Positions 55,215 through 63,839 of a stretch of DNA of 64,000 bases are shown here, one piece after another; the stretch's first letter is position 1; every line of letters begins with the position of its first letter. Under the pieces are notes generated by a model, which was given only the letters and a program-made list of their open reading frames with translations, was not told the DNA's origin and searched no databases. Both the position numbers and the translations under genes were made by a program. The stretch is from Alistipes ihumii AP11 (GTDB lineage Bacteria; Bacteroidota; Bacteroidia; Bacteroidales; Rikenellaceae): NCBI RefSeq assembly GCF_025144665.1, contig NZ_CP102294.1, positions 744,001-808,000 on the forward strand, read 5' to 3'.

Positions 55215-56756
55215 ATGACACAGGAAGAACTCTTCAAGAAACTGGTCGCTCACAGCAAGGAATACGGGTTCATATTCCCGTCGAGCGAAATCTACGACGG
55301 CCTGAGCGCCGTATACGACTACGGACAGCTGGGCGTCGAGCTCAAGAACAATATCAAGCGCTACTGGTGGGACGCGATGACGAAGCTCAACGACAACATC
55401 GTGGGTATCGACTCGGCGATCTTCATGCACCCGCGCATCTGGGAAGCGTCGGGCCATGTGGGCGCGTTCAACGACCCGCTGATTGACAACCGCGACTCGA
55501 AGAAGCGCTACCGTGCGGACGTGCTGATCGAAGACTTCATCGCCAAGCAGGACGAAAAGATCGCCAAGGAGGTCGAAAAGGCTCGCAAGAAGTTCGGCGA
55601 TTCGTTCGACGAGGCCAAGTTTCTGGCGACCAATCCCCGCGTGGCCGAGCATAAGGCCAAGCGCGACGAGGCGCACGAGCGGATGGTGAAGGCCCTCAAC
55701 GACAACGACCTCGACGAGCTGCGGCAGATCATCGTCGACAGCGGCATCGTCTGCCCGATCTCGGGCACGCGCAACTGGACCGAAGTGCGCCAGTTCAACC
55801 TGATGTTCGAGACGAAGATCGGCTCGGTCAGCGAAGGAGCCAATACGATCTACCTGCGCCCCGAAACGGCTCAGGGCATTTTCGTCAACTTCCTGAACGT
55901 ACAGAAGACCGGCCGGATGAAGATTCCGTTCGGCATCGCGCAGATCGGCAAGGCGTTCCGCAACGAGATCGTCGCGCGGCAGTTCATCTTCCGCATGCGC
56001 GAGTTCGAGCAGATGGAGATGCAGTTCTTCGTCCGTCCGGGCGACGAGCTGCGCTGGTTCGACCATTGGCGCCAGACCCGCATGAAATGGCATCGCGCGC
56101 TCGGATTCGGCGACGAGCACTACCGCTTCCACGACCACGACAAGCTGGCCCACTACGCCAATGCGGCGACCGACATCGAATACGAGTTCCCGTTCGGCTT
56201 CAAGGAGGTCGAGGGCATCCATTCGCGGACGGACTTCGATCTGGGCAACCACCAGAAGTTCTCCGGCAAAAAGATACAGTACTTCGACACCGAAACGGGC
56301 GAAAGCTATGTGCCCTACGTCGTCGAGACATCGATCGGCGTCGACCGCATGGTGCTTCAGGTACTGTCGGCTTCGTACGAGGAGCAGACGCTCGAGGGCG
56401 GCGACACCCGGCTGGTGATGCATTTCCCGCCGGCTTTGGCTCCCGTCAAGGCCGCCGTGCTGCCGCTGGTCAAGAAGGACGGACTGCCCGAGGTGGCCCG
56501 CGAGCTGATGCACGCGCTGAAGGCCGACCACAACGTGCAGTACGACGAAAAGGACAGCATCGGCAAGCGCTACCGCCGTCAGGACGCGATCGGCACGCCG
56601 TTCTGCATCACGGTCGACCATCAGACGCTCGAGGACCGGACCGTCACGGTCCGCCACCGCGACTCGATGGAGCAGCAGCGCGTGGCCATAGCCGACCTGC
56701 CCGCGATGATCGGCGAGGAGGTCAGCCTGCGCAAGCTGTTCGCCAAGCTGAACTAA
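55215..56756 (+). CDS. glyS: glycyl-tRNA synthetase, dimeric type
   Basis: A 513-residue class II GlyRS of the single-chain alpha2 type, found in eukaryotes and some bacteria including Bacteroidota. It starts KLVAHSKEYGFIFPSSEIY and has the GlyRS-specific RGN-like region in YGQLGVELKNNIKRYWW. Motif 2 is KAFRNEIVARQFIFRMREFEQMEMQFFV (55945-56030), and motif 3 is ETSIGVDRMVLQVL. The C-terminal anticodon-binding domain begins around FPPALAPVKAAVLPL. Length fits. A strong hairpin follows. Confidence 0.96.
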   Translation: MTQEELFKKLVAHSKEYGFIFPSSEIYDGLSAVYDYGQLGVELKNNIKRYWWDAMTKLNDNIVGIDSAIFMHPRIWEASGHVGAFNDPLIDNRDSKKRYRADVLIEDFIAKQDEKIAKEVEKARKKFGDSFDEAKFLATNPRVAEHKAKRDEAHERMVKALNDNDLDELRQIIVDSGIVCPISGTRNWTEVRQFNLMFETKIGSVSEGANTIYLRPETAQGIFVNFLNVQKTGRMKIPFGIAQIGKAFRNEIVARQFIFRMREFEQMEMQFFVRPGDELRWFDHWRQTRMKWHRALGFGDEHYRFHDHDKLAHYANAATDIEYEFPFGFKEVEGIHSRTDFDLGNHQKFSGKKIQYFDTETGESYVPYVVETSIGVDRMVLQVLSASYEEQTLEGGDTRLVMHFPPALAPVKAAVLPLVKKDGLPEVARELMHALKADHNVQYDEKDSIGKRYRRQDAIGTPFCITVDHQTLEDRTVTVRHRDSMEQQRVAIADLPAMIGEEVSLRKLFAKLN

Positions 56757-56774
56757 GCAGACGAGAAAATGAAC

Positions 56775-56818
56775 CGAGCGGACCGTTCGACCGTCTGGTC
56801 GAACGGTCCGCTCGTTAT
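56775..56818 (+). terminator. 18-bp hairpin after glyS
   Basis: A perfect 18-bp inverted repeat (56775-56792 and 56797-56814, loop gtct) lies 18 bp after the stop. The U-run is weak. The rest of 56819-57070 shows nothing recognised. Confidence 0.65.
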
Positions 56819-57070
56819 GAACGATTACAACGACCGGGCCTCGGGATCGAGTCCGATCGATTAAGGCGTCGCCCGACTCCATTGCCGAGCGTTGGTCGTC
56901 GAAGGATCACGAAAGAAATCGGAACGATTCTCGGATTGCCGATCAAAGCCCCATTCAGAAAAAACGGTTTCGTCAATGAAATTCCTAAAATTCACATATA
57001 TTCGATAATAGGACACGGATACGCAAACACTATCACTCCGATTCTTCGATCCCAACTAATTCCAACTATT

Positions 57071-57993
57071 ATGAAAAACCTAATCTTTCCGCAGCATGTC
57101 TTTTTCTGTTCGTGGAAACTCTGTTTTCCCGCTGTCACAACGACAAAACGAACCTGAGCGAATACGCTCTGTACAAATGGCATCACCCTGAAGGGAACGT
57201 TCCCTACGACACGTTCGATCTGGTCGTCGCTTGCGAGAGCGATCCGGACCGTTTCGTCACAGAACTCAAAAGCGAAGGGGATTCCCCGACATTGACCGGA
57301 TCGAAATACGACCCGGTCGTCTCGTTTACCGTTCCGGCCAATACGAGCACCGATGATCGCGAGTGGAAAATATTCGTCTCCGGAACCGACTGCCGCCAGA
57401 GCGTTGTCCAACGATCGATGTATACCGACGGACAGACGACGTGGGCCCGCGGCAACATCGTGCTCAAGGATAGCCGGTTCGCGATCGGATCGCCGACCGA
57501 CTTCGGGCTGTTTTTCCGGTTCAACAGCATTTACGGACTACCGTCCGACGATCCGAAAGCATGGATGTATCAAAACATAGCGTATAACCCGGACCAGGTA
57601 ACGATTCAATGGAAGGATATGCCTTACGATGACGACAGCGATCCCTGCGGCTTGGCGGATCCAGCCGGGACATGGCGTTTGCCGACCAAAGACGAGATCG
57701 AATCGCTGAGCGGCACCGTGGATTTTAGTCAGCCATACGATTACAATTACGGCGAGATGAACGGCGTATTCGTTTACAAATATGCAGAAGGCAAACTGAT
57801 CATGCCGGGTGGAGGCGTACTGTACGGCACATACGGAACGGGCATGGCCCGTTATTACTGGAAAGGAGAAGGATACATCCGGTCCGGTACTCCATGCTAT
57901 GCGATGAAAGGCCACCTTTTCCGTGACCGAACCACGATCGTGGAATTATTGGCCAACCGGTACGCCCTACCTGTCCGATGCGTCAGACAATAA
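57071..57993 (+). CDS. FISUMP-like lipoprotein, frameshifted after the start codon
   Basis: The coding body 57112-57993 has an open frame with no ATG near its true start. The ATG at 57071 (atgaaaaacc) is in another frame. One extra A in the A5 run at 57074-57078 would join it to the body as MKKPNLSAACLFLFVETL followed by FSRC, a good lipoprotein signal ending in a lipobox cysteine, for a total of about 307 residues. The C-terminal part has the FISUMP layout: GTWRLPTKDEIESLSG, GGGVLYG, ARYYWKGEG and the terminal LPVRCVR. Without the repair, translation would have to start at the GTG at 57112 and lose the signal. It is either a base-call error or a recent mutation. Confidence 0.7.
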
Positions 57994-58482
57994 ACCGAAT
58001 GCCGGCAAATATTCCAATTCGGCAAACCATCGTTACCCTCCGTTCCGAAAGCGAATCGCAGAACACGCCCCCGTTATGCGGATCGGTTCCACCGGCCCCA
58101 TCCGCAAGCGCATTCGGAATGTCGAACGGAACCGTCATATACGGGGGATTCGGGAGACAGCGCATGCGGAAACAGGTTACAGCAGAGGGGAAGTCATCCG
58201 CCACGGTAGGGAAATGCTAAATCGCAGAGAATCGCTCGGCCGCAATCCTTCACGCGGACACCCGAGCTCCGATCCGTCGTCCTGCGAAAGGCCGACATCC
58301 TTTTCCAGAAAAAAAAGAAAGCGCAGCGACTGATCCGACCGAACGAATATCATGCAAGCTCCGGACCCGACTCGATATACGCTCTTCGCAGCGAACGAAG
58401 CTGTCTTTCGGACGCCCGAGTTTTTTATCTGCCGCGTTTTTTATACCTTCGCCTCAGCGAAACGCAAACCAAAAGGAACGTC
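57994..58482. other. intergenic spacer
   Basis: A 489-bp gap. A near-match -7 box, TACCTTCG (58444-58451), lies 31 bp before coaD. The remainder holds no recognised feature. Confidence 0.45.
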
Positions 58483-58953
58483 ATGAACCGAACCGCGCTG
58501 TTTCCGGGATCGTTCGATCCTTTCACGCTGGGACACAAGATCGTAGTCGATCAGGGACTCGAACTGTTCGAGCGGATCGTCATCGCCGTCGGCGTCAACA
58601 CCGAAAAGAGAGGCCTGCTGACGCCCGAGAACCGCGCCCGGCTGATCCGAGACCTGTACCGAAACGACTCGCGCATCGAGGTGGTCATCTACAACGAGCT
58701 GACCGGCAAGGTATGCCGCCAGCTGGGTATAGACACGATCCTGCGCGGCCTGCGCAACACGGTCGATTTCGAGTACGAGCGAAACATCATGCAGGTCAAT
58801 CAGACGCTCTTTCCCGAGATCAAGACCGTGCTGCTGTTCACCCCGGCCAGGTACGTCGCCATCTCGTCGAGCGTCATCCGCGAGCTGGTCACCTTCGGAG
58901 GCGATCCGACCCCGCTGATGCCCGAAAACATCGATATTAAAAACTACCTGTAA
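58483..58953 (+). CDS. coaD: phosphopantetheine adenylyltransferase
   Basis: A 156-residue nucleotidyltransferase that joins ATP and 4'-phosphopantetheine to form dephospho-CoA. The TxGH motif is [10 protein letters not shown], and the C-terminal ISSSVIREL is the second ATP-binding signature. Other conserved blocks are [13 protein letters not shown] and [13 protein letters not shown]. It starts an operon with lpxD (31 bp gap) and ruvC (27 bp gap), all on the plus strand. Confidence 0.97.
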   Translation: MNRTALFPGSFDPFTLGHKIVVDQGLELFERIVIAVGVNTEKRGLLTPENRARLIRDLYRNDSRIEVVIYNELTGKVCRQLGIDTILRGLRNTVDFEYERNIMQVNQTLFPEIKTVLLFTPARYVAISSSVIRELVTFGGDPTPLMPENIDIKNYL

Positions 58954-58984
58954 GCCGAACAGAACAATCAACCGAACCAACGAT

Positions 58985-60037
58985 ATGGAATTTACCGCAG
59001 AACTGATCGCCGGCTACCTCGGCGGAGAGATCGCGGGCGACCCGAAGGCCGTCGTCACGAAACTCGCAAAAATCGAAGAAGGAGAAGCAGGCGCGCTCGC
59101 TTTTCTGGCCAACCCGAAATACGAGCATTATATCTACGATACGAAAGCGACGATCGTGATCGTCAACCGTTCGTTCGAGCCTACGGCTCCGGTCGCGGCG
59201 ACGATGATCCGCGTCGACGACGCCTACTCGTGCTTCGCGAAGCTGCTCGAACTGTACGTAGCGAACAAGCCCCGGAAAAAGGGCGTCAGCCCGCTCGCGG
59301 CGATCGATGCATCGGCCACGCTGGGCGACGAAACCTACGTGGGCGAGTTCGCGGTGATCGGCGCGAACGTCCGCCTCGGGAAAAACTGCCAGATATATCC
59401 TCATGTCTACGTGGGCGACAACGTCCGTCTGGGCGATAACGTACAGTTGTTCCCCGGCGTCAAGATTTACGAGCAGTGCGAGATCGGCGACAACGTGACG
59501 ATCCACGCCGGATCGGTGATCGGAGCCGACGGATTCGGCTTCGCTCCGGACGACAAGGGTGCGTATCACAAGATTCCGCAAATCGGCAACGTCCGCATCG
59601 AGAGCGATGTCGAAATAGGCGCCAACACCTGCATCGACCGGGCGACAATGGGTTCGACGGTCATCCGCCGGGGCGTCAAGCTCGACAACCTGATTCAGAT
59701 CGGCCATAACGTGACCGTAGGCGAAAACACCGTCGCCGCCTCGCAGGTCGGCGTGGCCGGATCGTCCAAGGTCGGCGCGAACTGCATGTTCGGAGGGCAG
59801 GTCGGCATCGCCGGGCATCTGACCGTCGGCGACCGGGTCAAGATCGCCTCGAAATCGGGCGTATCGAACAGCATTCCCGAAGGAGAAACCTACATGGGAA
59901 GCCCCGCCATGCCGGGTATCAAGTACCACCGTTCGCATGCCGTTTTCCGCAACCTCCCCGACCTGAGCTACAAGGTCCGCCAACTGGAGAAGGAGCTGGC
60001 CAAGCTCCGCGAACGGCTCGGCGAAGCGGAGCAGTAG
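58985..60037 (+). CDS. lpxD: UDP-3-O-acylglucosamine N-acyltransferase
   Basis: A 350-residue trimeric left-handed beta-helix acyltransferase of lipid A biosynthesis. It transfers a hydroxyacyl chain from acyl-ACP to UDP-3-O-acylglucosamine. The uridine-binding N-terminal domain (about residues 1-100) includes [18 protein letters not shown]. The hexapeptide helix follows, with catalytic His241 in [15 protein letters not shown]. The C-terminal helix reads [16 protein letters not shown]. It shows that the organism makes lipid A, which fits the LpxL-like gene at 21730. Confidence 0.96.
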   Translation: MEFTAELIAGYLGGEIAGDPKAVVTKLAKIEEGEAGALAFLANPKYEHYIYDTKATIVIVNRSFEPTAPVAATMIRVDDAYSCFAKLLELYVANKPRKKGVSPLAAIDASATLGDETYVGEFAVIGANVRLGKNCQIYPHVYVGDNVRLGDNVQLFPGVKIYEQCEIGDNVTIHAGSVIGADGFGFAPDDKGAYHKIPQIGNVRIESDVEIGANTCIDRATMGSTVIRRGVKLDNLIQIGHNVTVGENTVAASQVGVAGSSKVGANCMFGGQVGIAGHLTVGDRVKIASKSGVSNSIPEGETYMGSPAMPGIKYHRSHAVFRNLPDLSYKVRQLEKELAKLRERLGEAEQ

Positions 60038-60064
60038 CCGGAGACGGCATAAGGAAATCATCCG

Positions 60065-60658
60065 ATGGACGGCAAAGTCATTCTGGGAATCGACCCGGGC
60101 ACGAACCGGACGGGCTACGGCATCGTCCGAAGCGAGGGGAATACGCTGCATTTGGTCGTACTGGGCGACATCGACCTGCACCGGATTGGCGATCCGTATC
60201 GTAAGCTGCAGCACATATTCGAACGCGTCTGTCAACTGATCGACACCTACCGGCCCGACGAGGCGGCGCTCGAATCGCCCTTTTTCGGCGCGAACGTGCA
60301 GAGCATGCTCAAACTCGGACGGGCGCAGGGAGTCGCTATGGCCGCCGCGCTGAGCCGGGGGCTGCCCGTCTCGGAATACGCGCCCCGCCGGGTCAAGCAG
60401 GCGATCACGGGACGAGGGTCGGCCTCGAAGGAACAGGTAGCTTCCCTGCTCAAAAGCATGCTCCATATGACCGAACTGCCGTCGCATCTCGACGCGACGG
60501 ACGGGCTGGCCGTCGCCGTATGCCACCATTTCCAGTGCTCGGTCATCGGCCGGATCGATCCGTCGCCGCGCAAGAAGGCCCTCGGGGGAGGCCGCACGGG
60601 CAGCAAGAGCTGGGCAGAGTTCATTTCGTCCCACCCCGACCGGATCAAGGGTAAATAA
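60065..60658 (+). CDS. ruvC: Holliday junction endonuclease RuvC
   Basis: A 197-residue RNase H-fold resolvase that cuts Holliday junctions with RuvAB. Catalytic residues are visible in ILGIDPGTNRTGYGIV (first Asp, residue 10), EAALESPFFGANVQSMLKLGRAQGV (Glu block, 60258-60332) and HLDATDGLAVAVCHH (last Asp pair). A C-terminal tail of about 30 basic residues (PRKKALGGGRTGSKSWA) follows. It is the last gene of the coaD-lpxD-ruvC set. Confidence 0.95.
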   Translation: MDGKVILGIDPGTNRTGYGIVRSEGNTLHLVVLGDIDLHRIGDPYRKLQHIFERVCQLIDTYRPDEAALESPFFGANVQSMLKLGRAQGVAMAAALSRGLPVSEYAPRRVKQAITGRGSASKEQVASLLKSMLHMTELPSHLDATDGLAVAVCHHFQCSVIGRIDPSPRKKALGGGRTGSKSWAEFISSHPDRIKGK

Positions 60659-61306
60659 GAAACGAGGCTTTCGGACCGTATCGTGAAGGAAACTTCCCTC
60701 GCCGACCGCACGCCAATCCTGCGAAAAACAGCCGGCCGACGAATTGCGGTGGTCACGGCAGCTTCGGCCGTTCCGCCGCAACAGAGCCCACAAGCTCCAT
60801 ATAAGAGACCCGGCGCAACGATCGCCAGTTTTCCGCAAGTCGGGGAATGAGTCGTTCATGAAGAGGTACGCTGCTTCCATGCCTCCCCATCGGCGGACGG
60901 CGTCCGCAACCGACGGCCACCCCGATCGACATTCCAATAAGATCGTTCCCGTAAAGCCTACGGGGCAGACCGGGAAGTACGCTTCCCATCCGGCGGAGCG
61001 TACCGCGACGAAAGATACCACGACCGACATCGGGACGAATTCCGGCTTCTCGAACATAGCACGCGACGAATCCGAGGCCAGACCGCATAATACGCCATCC
61101 GAATCCGCAATGGACATTCTGGCAAACCGTAAATCTATGCTTACGAATCGGAAAAGGAACGTAAGACATTTTCCCTCTTGCATGAAAACAGTGCGATGAC
61201 TCGGTTCAAAACATCCATATTCCGCGACTGCAGGGGCAACAGAACGTGAGACGGACAGAAATCCTGGCCCCGATCGAACTATTTTGCACGATTCCGCCCG
61301 TTTTTA
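60659..61306. other. intergenic spacer upstream of tRNA-Arg
   Basis: About 650 bp without a supported gene. Open frames on both strands here have no recognisable product and no promoter. Confidence 0.45.
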
Positions 61307-61337
61307 TTTGGAAGAAACGATTTTTTACTTATCTTTG
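61307..61337 (+). promoter_or_regulatory. full -33/-7 promoter of tRNA-Arg
   Basis: TTTG (61307-61310), then 19 nt, then TATCTTTG (61330-61337) match the Bacteroidota consensus in both boxes and spacing. The tRNA starts 17 nt after the -7 box. Confidence 0.8.
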
Positions 61338-61354
61338 CACTCGCAATAAGGGAA

Positions 61355-61428
61355 GGCTCCGTAGCTTAACTGAATAGAGCACTTGACTACGGATCAAGAG
61401 GTTACAGGTTTGAATCCTGTCGGAGTCA
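61355..61428 (+). tRNA. tRNA-Arg (anticodon ACG)
   Basis: A 74-nt cloverleaf. The acceptor is GGCTCCG paired with CGGAGTC (one G-U) with discriminator A. The anticodon stem cttga/tcaag encloses the loop ctacgga, so the anticodon is ACG. The T arm is acagg-tttgaat-cctgt. CCA is not encoded. The 3' end is the insertion site of the element remnant that follows. Confidence 0.93.
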
Positions 61429-61431
61429 CTG
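61420..61431 (+). repeat. att repeat, tRNA side
   Basis: TCGGAGTCACTG covers the last 9 bases of tRNA-Arg and 3 more. It recurs exactly at 62477-62488. Confidence 0.75.
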
Positions 61432-61437
61432 ATTGCA

Positions 61438-61470
61438 AACGGCTTGTCGGAAACGACAGGCCGTTTTTTA
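61438..61470 (+). terminator. terminator downstream of tRNA-Arg, inside the element
   Basis: A 12-bp stem with one G-U pair (aacggcttgtcg / cgacaggccgtt, loop gaaa) is followed by six T. Confidence 0.85.
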
Positions 61471-61541
61471 TTGTTGTTGCGGGTGGATTTCGGGACGAAT
61501 TACCCCATTTGTTTAAACCAGTGTTTAAACCGAAAATCGGC

Positions 61542-62375
61542 ATGAACACATCAGTTTCAGCAGTGCTATTTACCTCAAAGACACTCGCTAACGGAGAACA
61601 TCCATTAATGCTCCGCCTGACAAAAAACCGCAAGTTAAAGTACATCAGTCTGCATTTATCCCTTAACGCTCAATATTGGGATGCAAAGAAAGGTCGTCCG
61701 CGCCGCCATTGTCCTAACAGGGAGAAAATCATCGCACTGGTCGAACAGAAAATCAGGGAGTATGAAGATCAGATAGTCGACTTTAAAGCCAGCGAACGGG
61801 ACTATACGTTACATACGCTCGTAGACAAGGCATCCAACAAAGTCGCCGTAGGTGAATATCTGTCCGAACATATCGAGCGTCAGCGTCAGGAAAATCGTAT
61901 CGGAAATGCCATGACATTCGTTCATTCGCAAACAGCGATGATACGTTGTTTCGGCTCACTGGACTTCTATTTCATCGACATTGATACGGAATTTTTGAAA
62001 AAACTCGAAACATGGCTGAGAACGAAAGCGCATTATTCCGACAATTCCATTGGCATTCGTTTCCGTTCGTTGCGTGCGCTCTATAACCAAGCCGTCGCGG
62101 ACAATCTGGTTAAGAAGAACAACTATCCGTTCGAAATATTCAAAGTCAGCAAATTCAGGGAAACGACTGCTAAACGGGCCCTATCCAAAGACGATATGAA
62201 ACGTTTGGCGGATTTAGATGTTCGGACGTTGACCAAATATCCGAAGCCGTTTCTCCAACTCGCAAAAGATTTATTCTTATTCAGCTATTTGAGTTGCGGA
62301 ATCAATTTGACCGACATGTTGCATTTAACGTATAACAATTTAGCGGGCGACCGAATTCGTGATTCCTTATTTTAA
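61542..62375 (+). pseudogene. truncated tyrosine recombinase (integrase)
   Basis: A 277-residue fragment of a Bacteroidales-type site-specific integrase, whose full length is about 400. The N-terminal arm-binding domain reads SVSAVLFTSKTLANGEHPLML and the SAM-like core-binding domain runs from about residue 105 to 200. The catalytic domain begins but stops at LSCGINLTDMLHLTYNN. The HxxR box and the nucleophilic tyrosine are therefore absent, so it cannot recombine. The DNA is visibly more AT-rich than its neighbours, which indicates transfer. The upstream in-frame extension to 61383 overlaps the tRNA and is not real. It lies between two att repeats. Confidence 0.85.
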
Positions 62376-62476
62376 TGGTGCCTGAATTTAAATTACCTGA
62401 AAGAACAATGTATTACACTGTGTGTAAAATCGTTAAACATAATAAATTCACCCATAAAACCGGCTTAAAAATACTA

Positions 62477-62488
62477 TCGGAGTCACTG
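62477..62488 (+). repeat. att repeat, distal side
   Basis: TCGGAGTCACTG is an exact copy of the tRNA 3' end. It is followed 8 bp later by a hairpin that may be the original terminator of the tRNA. Confidence 0.75.
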
Positions 62489-62496
62489 GAAAATCG

Positions 62497-62535
62497 AGCA
62501 CTGGCAAAAGAATTTGCGAGTGCTTTCTATTTTTG
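62497..62535 (+). terminator. hairpin after distal att, probable displaced tRNA terminator
   Basis: The stem agcactggcaaa / tttgcgagtgct (one mismatch) is followed by TTCTATTTTT. Confidence 0.65.
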
Positions 62536-62591
62536 CCATGCGAATTTGCCATCAAGTCGTGAAACCGAATAGGAAAACGGTAAACGTGCGA

Positions 62592-62620
62592 CAAAAAACC
62601 CCGGGTATGGAACACGGGGT
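62592..62620 (-). terminator. terminator of the serine recombinase
   Basis: On the minus strand a 6-bp stem (ACCCCG/CGGGGT) is followed by TTTTTT, 25 bp after the gene's stop. Confidence 0.6.
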
Positions 62621-62644
62621 CGGGGTAAGCACAGGCTTGTCTGG

Positions 62645-63304
62645 TCACAATCTGTTTTTCCTGAATTGCTGCACTCGTCGCTTTTCCTTATCCGAAAGCG
62701 CCCTTTGTACGGCAGGATACTTCCTCCGGAACTTAGCGAACGTATCCCGCGAGAGCCCGAACCGTTTGCATATGTCGGTGATCGATTTGTCTTGCTCCAG
62801 CATGCGGACGATCTCCTCCTGATTGTCGATCAACACCTTCTGTTTCGTAAAGCTGCCCTTTTTACGGCCGAGGACCATTCCTTCCGCCTTGCGCAGGGCC
62901 AAGGCTTCCTTGGTTCGCATGGAAATCAGATTGCGCTCGATTTCCGCCACCAGTCCGAAAGCGAAGCAAAGGACTTTGCTGTTGATGGTATTGTCGAACG
63001 AATACCCCTCCTTGGTTGTATAGAGATTGATCTCCCGGGCCAGACACTTGCCCATGATAGCCATGATGTCCGTCAGCGTCCGGCTCAGCCGCGAAATTTC
63101 CGTCACGATCAGCGTGTCTCCCGGCTTCATCCGCTTGAGAAGAGTGCCAAGTTTGCGGTCGCGCTCGCGCTTACGGCCGCTGACCACCTCCGTGACCCAG
63201 CTGTCGATTACGAAATCCTTACTGTCGGCGAAACGCCGGATTTCATTCTGTTGGTTAGCCAGATTCTGCTTGCCCGTACTAACCCTGAGATATCCTATAA
63301 CCAT
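62645..63304 (-). CDS. serine site-specific recombinase, Mpi-like DNA invertase
   Basis: A 219-residue small serine recombinase of the resolvase/invertase family. The nucleophile is Ser9 in GYLRVSTGKQ, and VTEISRLSRTLTDIM is the conserved arginine-rich active-site block. The E-helix region follows around CFAFGLVAEIERNLISMRTKEAL. A C-terminal helix-turn-helix (SITDICKRFGLSRDTFAKF) binds DNA. The sequence type matches the Mpi/master DNA invertase group that flips capsule promoters in Bacteroides. No clear pair of inverted repeats around a promoter is visible next to it, so its targets may be elsewhere. Confidence 0.9.
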   Translation of the reverse strand: MVIGYLRVSTGKQNLANQQNEIRRFADSKDFVIDSWVTEVVSGRKRERDRKLGTLLKRMKPGDTLIVTEISRLSRTLTDIMAIMGKCLAREINLYTTKEGYSFDNTINSKVLCFAFGLVAEIERNLISMRTKEALALRKAEGMVLGRKKGSFTKQKVLIDNQEEIVRMLEQDKSITDICKRFGLSRDTFAKFRRKYPAVQRALSDKEKRRVQQFRKNRL

Positions 63305-63473
63305 TATTCTGAAAAATTAAGCGAAGGCGACGTTGCCTTCATTCGCAAAAAATAATCGGTACGGGAAGATGAAAAAACCGAACCGCGATTTTCCCGCTTC
63401 GGACATCTATCTCCCCCGAACCGGCAACGCACGGATTTGCCGTGCGCCCCCACGCTTACCAGGCAGAAACAAT

Positions 63474-63512
63474 ACCAAAAGCGGTATGTCCTTCGATGAA
63501 AGACATACCGCT
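63474..63512 (-). terminator. terminator of the RRM gene
   Basis: On the minus strand an 11-bp perfect stem (AGCGGTATGTC / GACATACCGCT) is followed by TTTT, 24 bp after the gene's stop. A second small hairpin (cgcacgg/ccgtgcg) lies at about 63428-63446. Confidence 0.75.
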
Positions 63513-63536
63513 CGAAAATCCGGAGGACCGGACGGA

Positions 63537-63839
63537 TCAATACCGTCTTCTGCCGTAGCCTCCGTTGTTGCCGAATCCGCCCCGGTCGTTCCGCTCCGTT
63601 TTCGGACGGGCCACGTTGACCGTGATGACCTTGCCTTCGAATTCGGTCTCGTTCAAAGCGTCGATAGCCGACCGGCCCTGAGTTTCGTCGGGCATCTCGA
63701 CGAAGCCGAATCCTCGCGAACGACCGGTTTCGCGGTCCGTAATGATGTTAGCGGACGACACGTCGCCGTATCCCGCGAATAAGTTTCGCAAACTTTCGTC
63801 TTTCGTGGCGAAATTCAGGTTGGAAATGTAAATGTTCAT
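63537..63839 (-). CDS. single-RRM RNA-binding protein
   Basis: A 100-residue RNA-binding protein of the type found in Bacteroidota and cyanobacteria. RNP2 is IYISNLN (residues 3-9) and RNP1 is RGFGFVEM (about 42-49). The RRM fold ends near VNVARPK, and a short Gly/Arg-rich tail (DRGGFGNNGGYGRRRY) follows. It is probably a post-transcriptional regulator in the cytoplasm. No -7 box is visible in the 160 bp upstream to the window edge, where the leader is AT-rich. Confidence 0.95.
   Translation of the reverse strand: MNIYISNLNFATKDESLRNLFAGYGDVSSANIITDRETGRSRGFGFVEMPDETQGRSAIDALNETEFEGKVITVNVARPKTERNDRGGFGNNGGYGRRRY

Larger units (their letters stand above)
61420..62488 (+). mobile_element. remnant of an integrative element in tRNA-Arg
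   Basis: The 12-bp repeats at 61420-61431 and 62477-62488 bound about 1.06 kb that holds only the truncated integrase and a terminator. The integrase sits next to the tRNA-side repeat, as in integrated islands. The element probably lost its cargo and the end of the integrase by an internal deletion. Confidence 0.7.

Noticed and set aside
60744-61199. Overlapping open frames of about 140-150 codons on both strands before tRNA-Arg
   Set aside because: Composition is not protein-like, there is no promoter box, and neither frame shows a known motif.
61383-61541. N-terminal extension of the integrase
   Set aside because: It would begin inside the tRNA-Arg gene and read through its terminator; the family N-terminus starts at 61542.
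62150-62340. Loss of the first catalytic Arg in the integrase (LSCGINLTD)
   Set aside because: I recall related Bacteroidales integrases with a non-Arg residue here, so only the truncation is used as evidence of inactivity.
62375-62572. 65-codon open frame that overlaps the integrase stop
   Set aside because: It runs through the distal att repeat and a terminator hairpin and has no recognisable product.
62582-62592. aaacgtgcga as an Mpi recognition site
   Set aside because: There is no partner in inverted orientation nearby and the match to the site I remember is partial.
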